A stretch of 20,318 bases of DNA from a virus, in IMG/VR virus record IMGVR_UViG_3300044631_001742, positions 1-20,318 of that record. One strand, written 5' to 3'. A program made the translations under genes and the position numbers. Positions 4,422 to 11,121 of the stretch are shown here, one piece after another. Each line of letters starts with the position of its first letter. The first letter of the stretch is position 1. The notes beneath the pieces are model-generated. The model did no database searches. It had not been told where the DNA came from and worked only from the letters and a program-made list of their open reading frames with translations.

Positions 4422-4534
4422 TCTTTCATCTAGTTGAGACACTGGCAGCAAGTCCTTTCTTTCTTTTTCTCTGCGGGATGGGGTTGACAGTCGTTCCTTT
4501 TGCTGGTATTATGTTTATACATAGAGAGAAGTAA
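4418..4534 (+). CDS. 38-aa transmembrane microprotein
   Basis: ATG at 4418 overlaps the previous TGA (ATGA), giving 38 codons to TAA at 4532-4534, one base before tRNA-Pro. Most of the product is a hydrophobic helix (F-F-L-F-L-C-G-M-G-L-T-V-V-P-F-A-G-I-M-F-I) ending in a positive H-R-E-K, predicting a cytoplasmic C-terminus. Its second half also contains the promoter of tRNA-Pro, so these bases do double duty. Confidence 0.5.
   Translation: MIFHLVETLAASPFFLFLCGMGLTVVPFAGIMFIHREK
4484..4512 (+). promoter_or_regulatory. sigma70 promoter for tRNA-Pro and following genes
   Basis: TTGACA (4484-4489), 17-base spacer, TATTAT (4507-4512). Predicted start near 4519, 17 bases before tRNA-Pro. It is embedded in the 38-aa microprotein gene. 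Confidence 0.7.
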
Positions 4535-4535
4535 C

Positions 4536-4609
4536 CGGATATCGCCTAACTTGGTCATGGCACCTGCTTTGGGAGCAGGAATAATTTCAGTTCAAATCTG
4601 AATATCCGG
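4536..4609 (+). tRNA. tRNA-Pro (TGG)
   Basis: Acceptor CGGATAT pairs with ATATCCG. Anticodon stem CCTGC/GCAGG has loop TTTGGGA with TGG at 4570-4572, and the T-arm is TTCAG/TTCAAAT/CTGAA. It reads CCA codons. Confidence 0.92.
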
Positions 4610-4627
4610 ACTCATAAAAATCACTTT

Positions 4628-4855
4628 ATGAAAATGCAAGAACTAGAAGAACTTCAATCCTTTACAGTCGAAGAGTTTCAATCTGATTTTGACAATCTAA
4701 TACAAAGAGTAGAAAACGGTGAATCATTTATCATACGAGATGGAAATAAAAGTGCAGTGATAGTTCCTTACAACGAAACCATAAAGTACGCAATAGAAAC
4801 AACTGTGGATGACGAACTGATACGTCTCCATACAGACCACGAAGAAGGGTCTTAA
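4628..4855 (+). CDS. Phd/YefM-type antitoxin, orphan
   Basis: A 75-aa protein. The central part matches the Phd/YefM antitoxin fold: E-E-F-Q-S-D-F-D-N-L-I-Q-R-V, then N-G-E-S-F-I-I, then G-N-K-S-A-V-I-V-P-Y (residues about 15-49), followed by an acidic tail that in relatives binds the toxin. Such proteins neutralise a partner toxin and repress their own promoter through the N-terminal part. No toxin gene (Doc, YoeB, RelE type) is adjacent; a tRNA lies on each side. An alternative start at the third codon (4634) is possible. As a lone phage antitoxin it could neutralise a host toxin during infection or act as a regulator. Confidence 0.7.
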   Translation: MKMQELEELQSFTVEEFQSDFDNLIQRVENGESFIIRDGNKSAVIVPYNETIKYAIETTVDDELIRLHTDHEEGS

Positions 4856-4862
4856 TTCTATT

Positions 4863-4934
4863 GGGAGTATAGCTTAATGGTTAGAGCGCCCTGCTTATAA
4901 CGGGGTAGTCTGGGTTCAACTCCCAGTACTCCTA
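4863..4934 (+). tRNA. tRNA-Ile (TAT)
   Basis: Acceptor GGGAGTA pairs with TACTCCT (terminal G-T). Anticodon stem CCCTG/CGGGG has loop CTTATAA with TAT at 4896-4898, and the T-arm is CTGGG/TTCAACT/CCCAG. It would read ATA directly, unlike most bacteria, which use a CAT tRNA modified with lysidine. Confidence 0.9.
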
Positions 4935-4936
4935 TT

Positions 4937-5009
4937 GCTCGTTTAGCAATCTGGTGAATGCACCGATCTCATAAATCGGCATAGGTGGGATCGTTCCCCA
5001 CAACGAGCA
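4937..5009 (+). tRNA. tRNA with CAT anticodon (elongator Met or Ile2)
   Basis: Acceptor GCTCGTT pairs with AACGAGC. Anticodon stem CCGAT/ATCGG has loop CTCATAA with CAT at 4970-4972. It lacks the G-C triple pair and mismatched first pair of initiator tRNA, so it is an elongator type. The T-stem GTGGG/CCCAC is perfect, but the loop reads ATCGTTC, with A at position 54 and T at 58 in place of the near-universal T54/A58. Confidence 0.85.
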
Positions 5010-5010
5010 C

Positions 5011-5040
5011 TTGACAGAACCCCTGTCAAACCCTTATGAT
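5011..5040 (+). promoter_or_regulatory. sigma70 promoter with dyad over the -35 box
   Basis: TTGACA (5011-5016), 18-base spacer, TATGAT (5035-5040). TTGACAG (5011-5017) and CTGTCAA (5023-5029) are perfect inverted repeats covering the -35 region, a possible operator. The -35 begins two bases after the CAT tRNA. Predicted start near 5047. Confidence 0.7.
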
Positions 5041-5062
5041 ACTAAGGTCAACATTCAAAACA

Positions 5063-5278
5063 ATGACTCTTACAGCAAAATTCAAGAAAGACGTTTCCAC
5101 TCTTCGTGGCGCAGCAAACGGTGAATTCTACCTTGATGTAAAGAATCCGAAACTCTACAAAAAGGTTCGTCGCTTTTACGAAAACGAAGGTGTAGTATTT
5201 TCTGGTGATCCTCTGGATGATTATGAAATGCTTATGGAATATGTTCTTGCTGATCTCGAATCTGTTGAGGTTGCATGA
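5063..5278 (+). CDS. small protein, 71 aa, unknown
   Basis: The frame is open from 5036, but that ATG lies inside the -10 box; ATG at 5063, 16 bases after the predicted transcription start, is preferred. The N-terminal half is basic (K-F-K-K-D-V, K-K-V-R-R-F-Y) and the C-terminal half acidic (D-P-L-D-D-Y-E-M-L-M-E-Y). Soluble, with no motif recognised. It overlaps the next gene by 4 bases (ATGA). Confidence 0.65.
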   Translation: MTLTAKFKKDVSTLRGAANGEFYLDVKNPKLYKKVRRFYENEGVVFSGDPLDDYEMLMEYVLADLESVEVA

Positions 5279-5514
5279 AAACTAAAGTTCTTCTTGAACG
5301 TGAAGGATACCGATTCGTTGAAGCAGGTATCCTAGAAATAAACGGTAAACCTGATTATCGTATGCAAAAACAGAACGAATACACTAAACGCTGGAATGAC
5401 ATTTATCTTTTTGATAATGTTCTACAATGTTCTACTGCAATGGAGGATATTGAGTATGCGAAATGGTTAGATCCAGATCGTGTTCCTTGTTATGTAAAAG
5501 ATGATGATGAGTAA
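5275..5514 (+). CDS. small protein, 79 aa, unknown
   Basis: Coupled to the preceding gene by an ATGA overlap. Soluble, with aromatic and charged residues through most of its length and a very acidic C-terminus (V-K-D-D-D-E). No family recognised. A 6-bp hairpin (ATAGAC 5515-5520 with GTCTAT 5528-5533) follows its stop without a T-run. Confidence 0.65.
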   Translation: MKTKVLLEREGYRFVEAGILEINGKPDYRMQKQNEYTKRWNDIYLFDNVLQCSTAMEDIEYAKWLDPDRVPCYVKDDDE

Positions 5515-5561
5515 ATAGACACGGATGGTCTATAACAGCACTGGTCGGGAGCAAACCCCTT

Positions 5562-5789
5562 ATGTCTAAATCTGATTTACTTCGGTGGATTGGAAACATT
5601 CTTCTTATAATTGGTTATCAAACTATGTTATGGGGAGAATTTAAGTATGGTTTGATGATAAAAATTATTGGGGGATTACTCACAATACCTTTTGCCATTA
5701 AACTTAAACTTTGGGATGTGCTATTCTTATGTGCATTCTTTGGTATTTCCGAGATATCAAAGTTAACCCAACTTTTCTTAGTTTCTTAA
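5562..5789 (+). CDS. small polytopic membrane protein, 75 aa
   Basis: Preceded by GGGAG (5547-5551) at workable spacing. Two or three hydrophobic helices are visible: residues about 9-25 (W-I-G-N-I-L-L-I-I-G-Y), 32-47 (M-I-K-I-I-G-G-L-L-T-I-P-F), and 50-73 (L-W-D-V-L-F-L-C-A-F-F-G-I). No family recognised with confidence. Its stop codon lies inside the first hairpin module of the repeat that follows. Confidence 0.65.
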   Translation: MSKSDLLRWIGNILLIIGYQTMLWGEFKYGLMIKIIGGLLTIPFAIKLKLWDVLFLCAFFGISEISKLTQLFLVS

Positions 5790-5907
5790 AACTAAGTGGT
5801 GGAGTCAATATGACCCTATTATGAGTTTCTTGCTTCTCTCAAGAGCAAGTGGTGCGGATGGGACTCTCTCCCGCCTGGTTTCTTATTTCCAGTCAAAGAA
5901 TAAGTGG
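5782..5907 (+). repeat. three-copy TTTCTT...AAGTGG hairpin module
   Basis: TTTCTT is followed by a variable insert and AAGTGG three times: 5782-5799 (6-base insert), 5826-5852 (15), and 5879-5907 (17). The linkers between copies are exactly 26 bases both times. In each copy CTT of the first element pairs with AAG of the second. The inserts extend the stem with different but matching bases (GCT/AGC in copy 2, ATT/AAT in copy 3), as if structure rather than sequence is kept. AAGTGG is followed by YG in all three. Noncoding except that copy 1 spans the end of the upstream gene. Confidence 0.55.
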
Positions 5908-5924
5908 CGAGCCTGAGTTACATA

Positions 5925-5953
5925 AGATGGGTTGCATAAACCCATCTTTTTTT
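5925..5953 (+). terminator. Rho-independent terminator overlapping a promoter
   Basis: AGATGGGTT (5925-5933) pairs with AACCCATCT (5939-5947) around a 5-base loop, followed by a T-run to 5953. It ends the upstream transcript. The -35 of the next promoter spans the right edge of its left arm and its loop. Confidence 0.8.
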
Positions 5954-5960
5954 GTATAAT
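5932..5960 (+). promoter_or_regulatory. sigma70 promoter of the glycan operon
   Basis: TTGCAT (5932-5937), 17-base spacer, TATAAT (5955-5960). Predicted start near 5967, 22 bases before the first operon gene. It is the only clear promoter I see for the block from 5989 onward, because all later junctions overlap. Confidence 0.75.
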
Positions 5961-5988
5961 ACATACTACAGAGATTAATCATTGATTT

Positions 5989-7035
5989 ATGAGTCAATAT
6001 AAAAAAACAGCACTTGTACTTGGTGCTGGTGGTTTCATTGGAAGTCACATGGTAAAACGACTACGCTCTGAAGGATATTGGGTGCGCGGTGTAGACCTTA
6101 AGTACCCAGAATATTCTGAAACAGAAGCAAATGAATTTATTCAAGGTGACTTGAGAGATGCTGCTTTTGTTGAGAGAGTGATTCAGTTCAAAGGATATCT
6201 TGGGAATTTTTATCATTTCATTGCGTCAAAATATATTGATACCTTTGATGAGATCTATCAGTTTGCCGCTGATATGGGTGGTGCGGGTTTTGTTTTCACT
6301 GGAGAAAATGATGCAGACATTATGCACAATTCAGTTTCTATTAATCTGAATGTTCTTGAAGCACAGCGTCAATTGAATGACTTTAAGGAAATTAATAAAA
6401 CTAAAATCTTTTATTCTGGATCTGCTTGCATGTATCCAGAGCACAATCAATTAGATCCTGATAATCCTGATTGTCGCGAGGAGTCTGCATATCCGGCTAA
6501 CCCTGATTCAGAGTATGGGTGGGAAAAACTTTTCTCCGAACGTCTTTACTTTGCTTATCATCGCAACTACGGAATTCCTGTTCGTGTTGCTAGGTATCAT
6601 AATATCTTTGGACCAGAAGGAACTTGGGAAGGTGGGAGAGAGAAAGCACCAGCAGCAATCTGCCGTAAAGTTGCCTACCTTCCAGAGAAAGGTGGATCAA
6701 TTGATGTATGGGGAGACGGATTACAAACTCGTTCCTTCTTATACATTGATGAATGTGTTGAAGCAACACGCCGATTGATGGATTCTGAATTCATTGGACC
6801 AGTTAATATTGGTTCTGAGGAAATGGTTACGATCAATCAACTTGTAGATACTGCTGCTAAAGTTGCTGATAAAGTGGTAGAGAAGAATCATATTGATGGT
6901 CCTCTTGGTGTTCGTGGACGTAATTCAAATAATGATCTTATTCGCGAAAAACTTGGTTGGGATTATTCTCAAACATTAGAAGAGGGTATTCGTAAAACTT
7001 ATAATTGGATTAAGGGGCAAATTGAGGCAAAATGA
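5989..7035 (+). CDS. GDP-mannose 3,5-epimerase-like (plant-type GME)
   Basis: A 348-aa extended SDR. The NAD-binding G-A-G-G-F-I-G is at 12-18. The GME signatures are all visible: A-A-D-M-G-G (93-98), S-A-C-M-Y-P-E with catalytic-type Cys147, Tyr176-x3-Lys180, H-N-I-F-G-P, G-G-R-E-K-A-P-A-A with Lys219 (second catalytic-type residue), W-G-D-G-L-Q-T-R-S-F, and G-P-L-G-V-R-G-R-N-S. Plant GME converts GDP-D-mannose to GDP-L-galactose and GDP-L-gulose by double epimerisation at C3 and C5. Relative to what I recall of plant GME there is an extra segment of about 20 residues (66-85). It is first in the operon, so it likely supplies the special sugar donor. A related epimerase with a different substrate remains possible. 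Confidence 0.85.
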   Translation: MSQYKKTALVLGAGGFIGSHMVKRLRSEGYWVRGVDLKYPEYSETEANEFIQGDLRDAAFVERVIQFKGYLGNFYHFIASKYIDTFDEIYQFAADMGGAGFVFTGENDADIMHNSVSINLNVLEAQRQLNDFKEINKTKIFYSGSACMYPEHNQLDPDNPDCREESAYPANPDSEYGWEKLFSERLYFAYHRNYGIPVRVARYHNIFGPEGTWEGGREKAPAAICRKVAYLPEKGGSIDVWGDGLQTRSFLYIDECVEATRRLMDSEFIGPVNIGSEEMVTINQLVDTAAKVADKVVEKNHIDGPLGVRGRNSNNDLIREKLGWDYSQTLEEGIRKTYNWIKGQIEAK

Positions 7036-7886
7036 AAATACTTATTTTGGGATCCGGTGGTCAAATTGGTGCTTATTTGACAGAATATCTTAATAACAAA
7101 GGGCATGAAGTAATTGAATTTGACTTTGTTAATGGAGAAGATCAGGATTTGAGAAAGATTCCTAATCCAAAACTCATGCATGATATTAGAGTTGCTGACT
7201 TTGTTTTCTTCCTTGCATTTGATGTTGGTGGTTCTAGATATCTGAAAAAGTATCAACATACTTTTGATTTTATTAATAACAATACTAGGATCATGGCAAA
7301 TGTATTCCAGTATCTGAAAGAATATCGTAAACCATTTATCTTTGCCTCTTCACAGATGAGTAACATGAGTTATTCTCCGTATGGTGTGATGAAGAAAGTT
7401 GGAGAAATGTATACTCAAAACTTAGGTGGTTTGATTGTTAAATTTTGGAATGTGTATGGAATAGAAAATGATCATGAGAAGTCTCATGTAATCACTGACT
7501 TCATCCGCAAAGGATTTGAAGAAGGTGAATTTGAAATGATGACAGATGGTACAGAAGAAAGGCAGTTTCTCTATGCTGAGGATTGTTGTGAAGGTTTGGA
7601 AACAATCATGGAACATTATGCTGACTTTAAATCTACAGACCCTCTTCATATAACATCATTCAGATCTGATTCAATTAAAAGAGTTTCTGAAATTATTCAG
7701 GGGCAATTTAATTTAATTGGTAAATATGAGGTTAAAATAAAACCCGGTCTTGCTAAAGACAGTGTTCAACTGGATAAAAGAAATGAAGCAGACAATTATA
7801 TTCATGGTTGGTGGTTACCAAAAACAAATTTAGAAACTGGTATTGGAAAAGTATTTGCGGAGATGAAAAAAAATTATGGCTACTAA
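7032..7886 (+). CDS. NAD-dependent epimerase/dehydratase-family protein (extended SDR)
   Basis: A 284-aa protein with nucleotide-binding G-S-G-G-Q-I-G at 7-13 and active-site Tyr117-x3-Lys121 (Y-G-V-M-K). Residues 61-67 (L-A-F-D-V-G-G) correspond to the A-A-D-M-G-G region of the upstream GME-like enzyme, so the two may be distant paralogs or act on related GDP-sugars. It is shorter than typical extended SDRs and lacks the second Cys/Lys set of GME. It probably acts as a sugar-nucleotide epimerase or reductase in the same pathway; the substrate cannot be read from sequence. ATGA coupling with the upstream gene; 11-base overlap downstream. Confidence 0.75.
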   Translation: MKILILGSGGQIGAYLTEYLNNKGHEVIEFDFVNGEDQDLRKIPNPKLMHDIRVADFVFFLAFDVGGSRYLKKYQHTFDFINNNTRIMANVFQYLKEYRKPFIFASSQMSNMSYSPYGVMKKVGEMYTQNLGGLIVKFWNVYGIENDHEKSHVITDFIRKGFEEGEFEMMTDGTEERQFLYAEDCCEGLETIMEHYADFKSTDPLHITSFRSDSIKRVSEIIQGQFNLIGKYEVKIKPGLAKDSVQLDKRNEADNYIHGWWLPKTNLETGIGKVFAEMKKNYGY

Positions 7887-8637
7887 TTTAAACGCACTTA
7901 AAAATTTTATTAATGAACCTCATTGTGATTTGGGATCCAACGCATGGGTTCTTGCTGATTTAGTTAAGACTATGAAGGACGCTAGATTTATTGATCTAGG
8001 TGTTCGTTTGGGAGCTTCTTCCGCTATAATGTCAATTAACGCAGAAGAAAATAATAATCAAGTCTGTGGATGCGATTTGATGTTTGATGGTTTTGAAAGA
8101 AACGGCGCAAAGTTTGTCAATAAAAACTACATGTGTTACATGGCAGATAGTGTAACTCTTGGAAAAAATTGGGATGAAGATCCTTTTGATATTGTTTTTG
8201 TTGACACTATTCACACAAGAGAACAAGTTCTCGCAGAACTTTATTTCTGGGCAAATCATCTAAAAGAAGGTGGGTATTTTATTTTCCATGATTCTCATTG
8301 GGAAGGTCCGGGCGATGTTATTGGTGGAAAGCAATGGGAACGTGTAGATGTTGCCATCACCGATTTCTTTGGACTTCCTAGAAGTGTCCGTGAGATGAAT
8401 CAGTATGAAGATGAAAATATTCGTCTTGAACATTATACTCCAAGTTATGGTATGACCTTTGTTCAGGTTAAAACATTGGATGCTATTGAAAAGTTCAAGA
8501 GTAATATTGATTGGAAAGAAGTTTTTGATATTCGCAATTGGTTAAATGATCTTCATTTTAATCCAAAGAATCCCAATTTTGTAGATTGGAATCAAGACAT
8601 TGATAATATTCAAAATGAGTTGATCATTAATCCATGA
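7876..8637 (+). CDS. class I SAM-dependent methyltransferase (Methyltransf_24-like)
   Basis: A 253-aa protein. F-I-D-L-G-V-R-L-G-A-S-S (38-49) is the SAM-binding motif I. C-G-C-D-L-M-F-D is at the acidic motif II position. D-I-V-F-V-D-T-I-H-T is motif IV, followed by H-L-K-E-G-G-Y-F-I-F-H-D, all typical of Methyltransf_24 and cephalosporin-hydroxylase-like enzymes found in polysaccharide loci. It likely O-methylates a sugar or the growing glycan. The start overlaps the upstream gene by 11 bases. Confidence 0.75.
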   Translation: MATNLNALKNFINEPHCDLGSNAWVLADLVKTMKDARFIDLGVRLGASSAIMSINAEENNNQVCGCDLMFDGFERNGAKFVNKNYMCYMADSVTLGKNWDEDPFDIVFVDTIHTREQVLAELYFWANHLKEGGYFIFHDSHWEGPGDVIGGKQWERVDVAITDFFGLPRSVREMNQYEDENIRLEHYTPSYGMTFVQVKTLDAIEKFKSNIDWKEVFDIRNWLNDLHFNPKNPNFVDWNQDIDNIQNELIINP

Positions 8638-9455
8638 CATGTTCAGTTTCTCATTGGAGTGGTAGACTTGGTAATAATATCCAGCAAGTTGCAAATTGTT
8701 TAATGTTCGCTGAGAAAAAAGGTGATACTTTTTATCAGCAATTAGACCATGATATTATTCGCAAGTTTGCACTCAACTTCGGTGTTGAAGAAGACTCTCA
8801 AGAATATTCCGGTAGGTTTTATTCTTGGGAACCATTAGTTCATTGTGAGAAGGGTATACTTGAGGGTGGTAATGAAATTGGTTTACCCAAAGAATATGTT
8901 TATGAAAATATTCATAGAGTTTGTAGAGGATACATTACACCAAATCTAAAACTTCCTAAGAAAGAAGAGATTGGGGATGATACTGTAATAATGCATTTGA
9001 GAAGTGGTGACAACTATCATCGTATTTTTGATCCACCAACAAACTACATTCCAAACCCTTTGATTTATTATTTGAACCTAATTGATTCTTTTGAAAAGTG
9101 TATTTTAATCACTGAACCAGATAAAGAAAATCCAATCATTCATGAGTTGATGAAGATTGATAAAGTTCAGATTCAATCATCAACAGTAGAAGATGATTTT
9201 GCAACTTTGATGAGTGCTAAAAATCTTGCATTATCTGGAGTTGGAACTTTTGCTATGGCAGCTGCTTTATGCTCAAATAATATTCAGAATCTTTTCACTA
9301 CAGATCTGTTATTGACTGAGCACCTAAATTATAGTATGCTGTTTAATAGTAATGTCAACGTGCATGTGATGGAGTTGGAAAATTATCTTCCAGTTTTTCC
9401 TTGCAGTTGGAAAAACACAGAAGAGCAAAGAAAGTTTATTTTAGAGTATAGATGA
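8634..9455 (+). CDS. fucosyltransferase-like GT-B glycosyltransferase
   Basis: A 273-aa protein. The N-terminal G-R-L-G-N-N-I-Q-Q (10-18) parallels the G-R-L-G-N-Q-M motif of GT11. M-H-L-R-S-G-D (120-126) matches the donor-binding H-x-R-x-G-D motif shared by alpha-1,2-, alpha-1,6- and protein O-fucosyltransferases. A later segment (L-A-L-S-G-V-G-T-F-A-M-A) corresponds to the I-A-N-S-T-F-S region of GT11. It is more divergent than the GT11 genes downstream, so linkage and acceptor are open. Donor is probably a GDP-sugar (GDP-fucose or GDP-L-galactose). Cytoplasmic, no membrane segment. Confidence 0.7.
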   Translation: MTCSVSHWSGRLGNNIQQVANCLMFAEKKGDTFYQQLDHDIIRKFALNFGVEEDSQEYSGRFYSWEPLVHCEKGILEGGNEIGLPKEYVYENIHRVCRGYITPNLKLPKKEEIGDDTVIMHLRSGDNYHRIFDPPTNYIPNPLIYYLNLIDSFEKCILITEPDKENPIIHELMKIDKVQIQSSTVEDDFATLMSAKNLALSGVGTFAMAAALCSNNIQNLFTTDLLLTEHLNYSMLFNSNVNVHVMELENYLPVFPCSWKNTEEQRKFILEYR

Positions 9456-10441
9456 AGATTTTTGTAACAGGATGCGCCGGACTACTTGGCGCAAATTATA
9501 CTAGACATCTACTTGCCAATGGACATGAGGTTATTGGTATTGATGACCTATCTGGAGGATACAAAGCATTTCTTCCTAAAGCAGAAAAGTTTACGTTTGC
9601 AAAGTTTGATCTTGAACGTAGAAAAAAAGTAGTTGAATTGTTTGAAGAGCATAAACCAGATGTTCTTCTACATTTTGCTGCTTACGCTGCTGAAGGATTG
9701 TCTCCTTTTATTCGCAACTTCAACTACAGAAACAATCTTATTTGTTCGGCTAACTTGATCAATGAGTGTATTGCTCATGACACTAAGTTTATCTTTACGT
9801 CAAGTATGGCAGTGTATGGAGAACAAGAACCTCCATTTACTGAGGATAAGCGTCCTCAACCTATTGATCCTTATGGCATTGCAAAATATGCTGTTGAGTG
9901 TGATTTGAAACTTGCTCATGAACAGTTTGGACTTAGATATAATATTGTCCGTCCTCACAATGTTTTGGGAATCTATCAGAACATTTGGGATAAGTATCGT
10001 AATGTGATTGGAATTTTTATTCGCAAGACATTGAATGGTGAACCAATTCTTGTATATGGTGATGGAGAACAGACTCGTGCTTTCTCAGATATCAGGTATT
10101 ACATGGAACCATTTGATAAACTTCTAACAGATTGTGACGGAGAAATCTTTAATATTGGTGCAGATAAACATTTTACCTTAAATGAAGTTGCTCAGGCAGT
10201 TCAAACTATTGGTAAGAAATATGGATATGAAGTTCCTATTGAACACGGTGAACCACGTCATGAAGTAAAACATGCTTACTGTGATCATACAAAAGCAAAA
10301 ACTATGTTAGACTTCAAAGATGAAACCAATCTTGATGAACTGATTGAATCTATGTTTGTTTGGGCTATGAAACAACCAAACAGAAAAGTCAAGAAAATGG
10401 AATATGAAGTTACAAAAGACATCTACGATTACTGGAAATGA
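9452..10441 (+). CDS. UDP-glucose 4-epimerase-like SDR
   Basis: A 329-aa protein with G-C-A-G-L-L-G (7-13) for NAD binding, D-D-L-S-G-G at 31-36 as in GalE, H-F-A-A near 74-77, T-S-S-M-A-V-Y-G (116-123), and catalytic Tyr141-x3-Lys145 (Y-G-I-A-K). The length and domain order fit GalE-type epimerases that interconvert UDP-glucose/galactose or their N-acetyl or uronic forms. Beside the dehydrogenase at the end of the operon it could make UDP-galactose or UDP-galacturonate. The C-terminal tail is longer and basic. ATGA-type overlaps on both sides. Confidence 0.75.
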   Translation: MKIFVTGCAGLLGANYTRHLLANGHEVIGIDDLSGGYKAFLPKAEKFTFAKFDLERRKKVVELFEEHKPDVLLHFAAYAAEGLSPFIRNFNYRNNLICSANLINECIAHDTKFIFTSSMAVYGEQEPPFTEDKRPQPIDPYGIAKYAVECDLKLAHEQFGLRYNIVRPHNVLGIYQNIWDKYRNVIGIFIRKTLNGEPILVYGDGEQTRAFSDIRYYMEPFDKLLTDCDGEIFNIGADKHFTLNEVAQAVQTIGKKYGYEVPIEHGEPRHEVKHAYCDHTKAKTMLDFKDETNLDELIESMFVWAMKQPNRKVKKMEYEVTKDIYDYWK

Positions 10442-11121
10442 CTGATTACGAAGGACAATATCCAAACTCAAGAAGATACTTTAAAAGTGATTATGAAAGT
10501 TTAAAGTTTAAATTTACTGGATCTGAAAATATTGAGAATAATTATTCGCAATCAATGCAAGACATGTTTGTTCTTTCTATTCTTAATGGAAAGAAAAATG
10601 GTGTTTATGTTGAGATTGGTGCAGACAAGCCTAGAGTGATTAATAACTCATATCTTCTAGAATCGCAATACGATTGGACAGGAGTTTCTTTTGAAATTGA
10701 AAGTGATAAAGTAGAATATTTTAATACAATACGAAAGAATCAATGTGTTTGTGTAGATGCAACTAAGTTTGATTACAAGAATCTTTTTGATGAAAGAAAG
10801 TACCCAAAACAAATTGATTACTTACAGTTGGATTGCGATCCTCCACAAATTACTTTGGAGTGTTTGAAAAAACTTCCTCTTGAAGATTATAGATTCTCTG
10901 TAATTACATTTGAGACAGATTTATATGCTGGTGGGCAAGAGGTTCAGAAAGAACACTGGGAAATATTATCATCTCTTGGATATCAAAGAGTTGTTAAGAA
11001 TGTGAAAAATGAAGGCAATCCCTACGAAGATTGGTGGATTGATCCTTTGGTGATTGATGAAGATATGTGGAAACAATTTTCAAATGAAAATGTAGAGTTT
11101 AGTGAGGTTATTTTGGGATGA
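10438..11121 (+). CDS. FkbM-type methyltransferase
   Basis: A 227-aa protein. S-Q-S-M-Q-D-M-F-V (38-46) followed by G-V-Y-V-E-I-G-A (55-62), then N-N-S-Y-L-L-E and W-T-G-V-S-F-E-I, is the pattern of FkbM-family SAM methyltransferases. D-Y-L-Q-L-D-C-D at about 127-134 is the usual post-motif strand. These enzymes O-methylate sugars and are common in glycan loci. No membrane segment. Overlaps both neighbours by 4 bases. Confidence 0.75.
   Translation: MTDYEGQYPNSRRYFKSDYESLKFKFTGSENIENNYSQSMQDMFVLSILNGKKNGVYVEIGADKPRVINNSYLLESQYDWTGVSFEIESDKVEYFNTIRKNQCVCVDATKFDYKNLFDERKYPKQIDYLQLDCDPPQITLECLKKLPLEDYRFSVITFETDLYAGGQEVQKEHWEILSSLGYQRVVKNVKNEGNPYEDWWIDPLVIDEDMWKQFSNENVEFSEVILG

Noticed and set aside
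5036-5062. ATG at 5036 as start of the 71-aa gene
   Set aside because: It lies within the -10 box of the promoter, so it would not be transcribed.
5782-5907. CRISPR array interpretation of the three-copy repeat
   Set aside because: Conserved words are only 6 bases, inserts vary in length, and there is no 23-40 base direct repeat.
6515-6778. 87-aa + frame within the GME-like gene
   Set aside because: It lies wholly inside a well-supported gene in another frame, with no ribosome-binding site.
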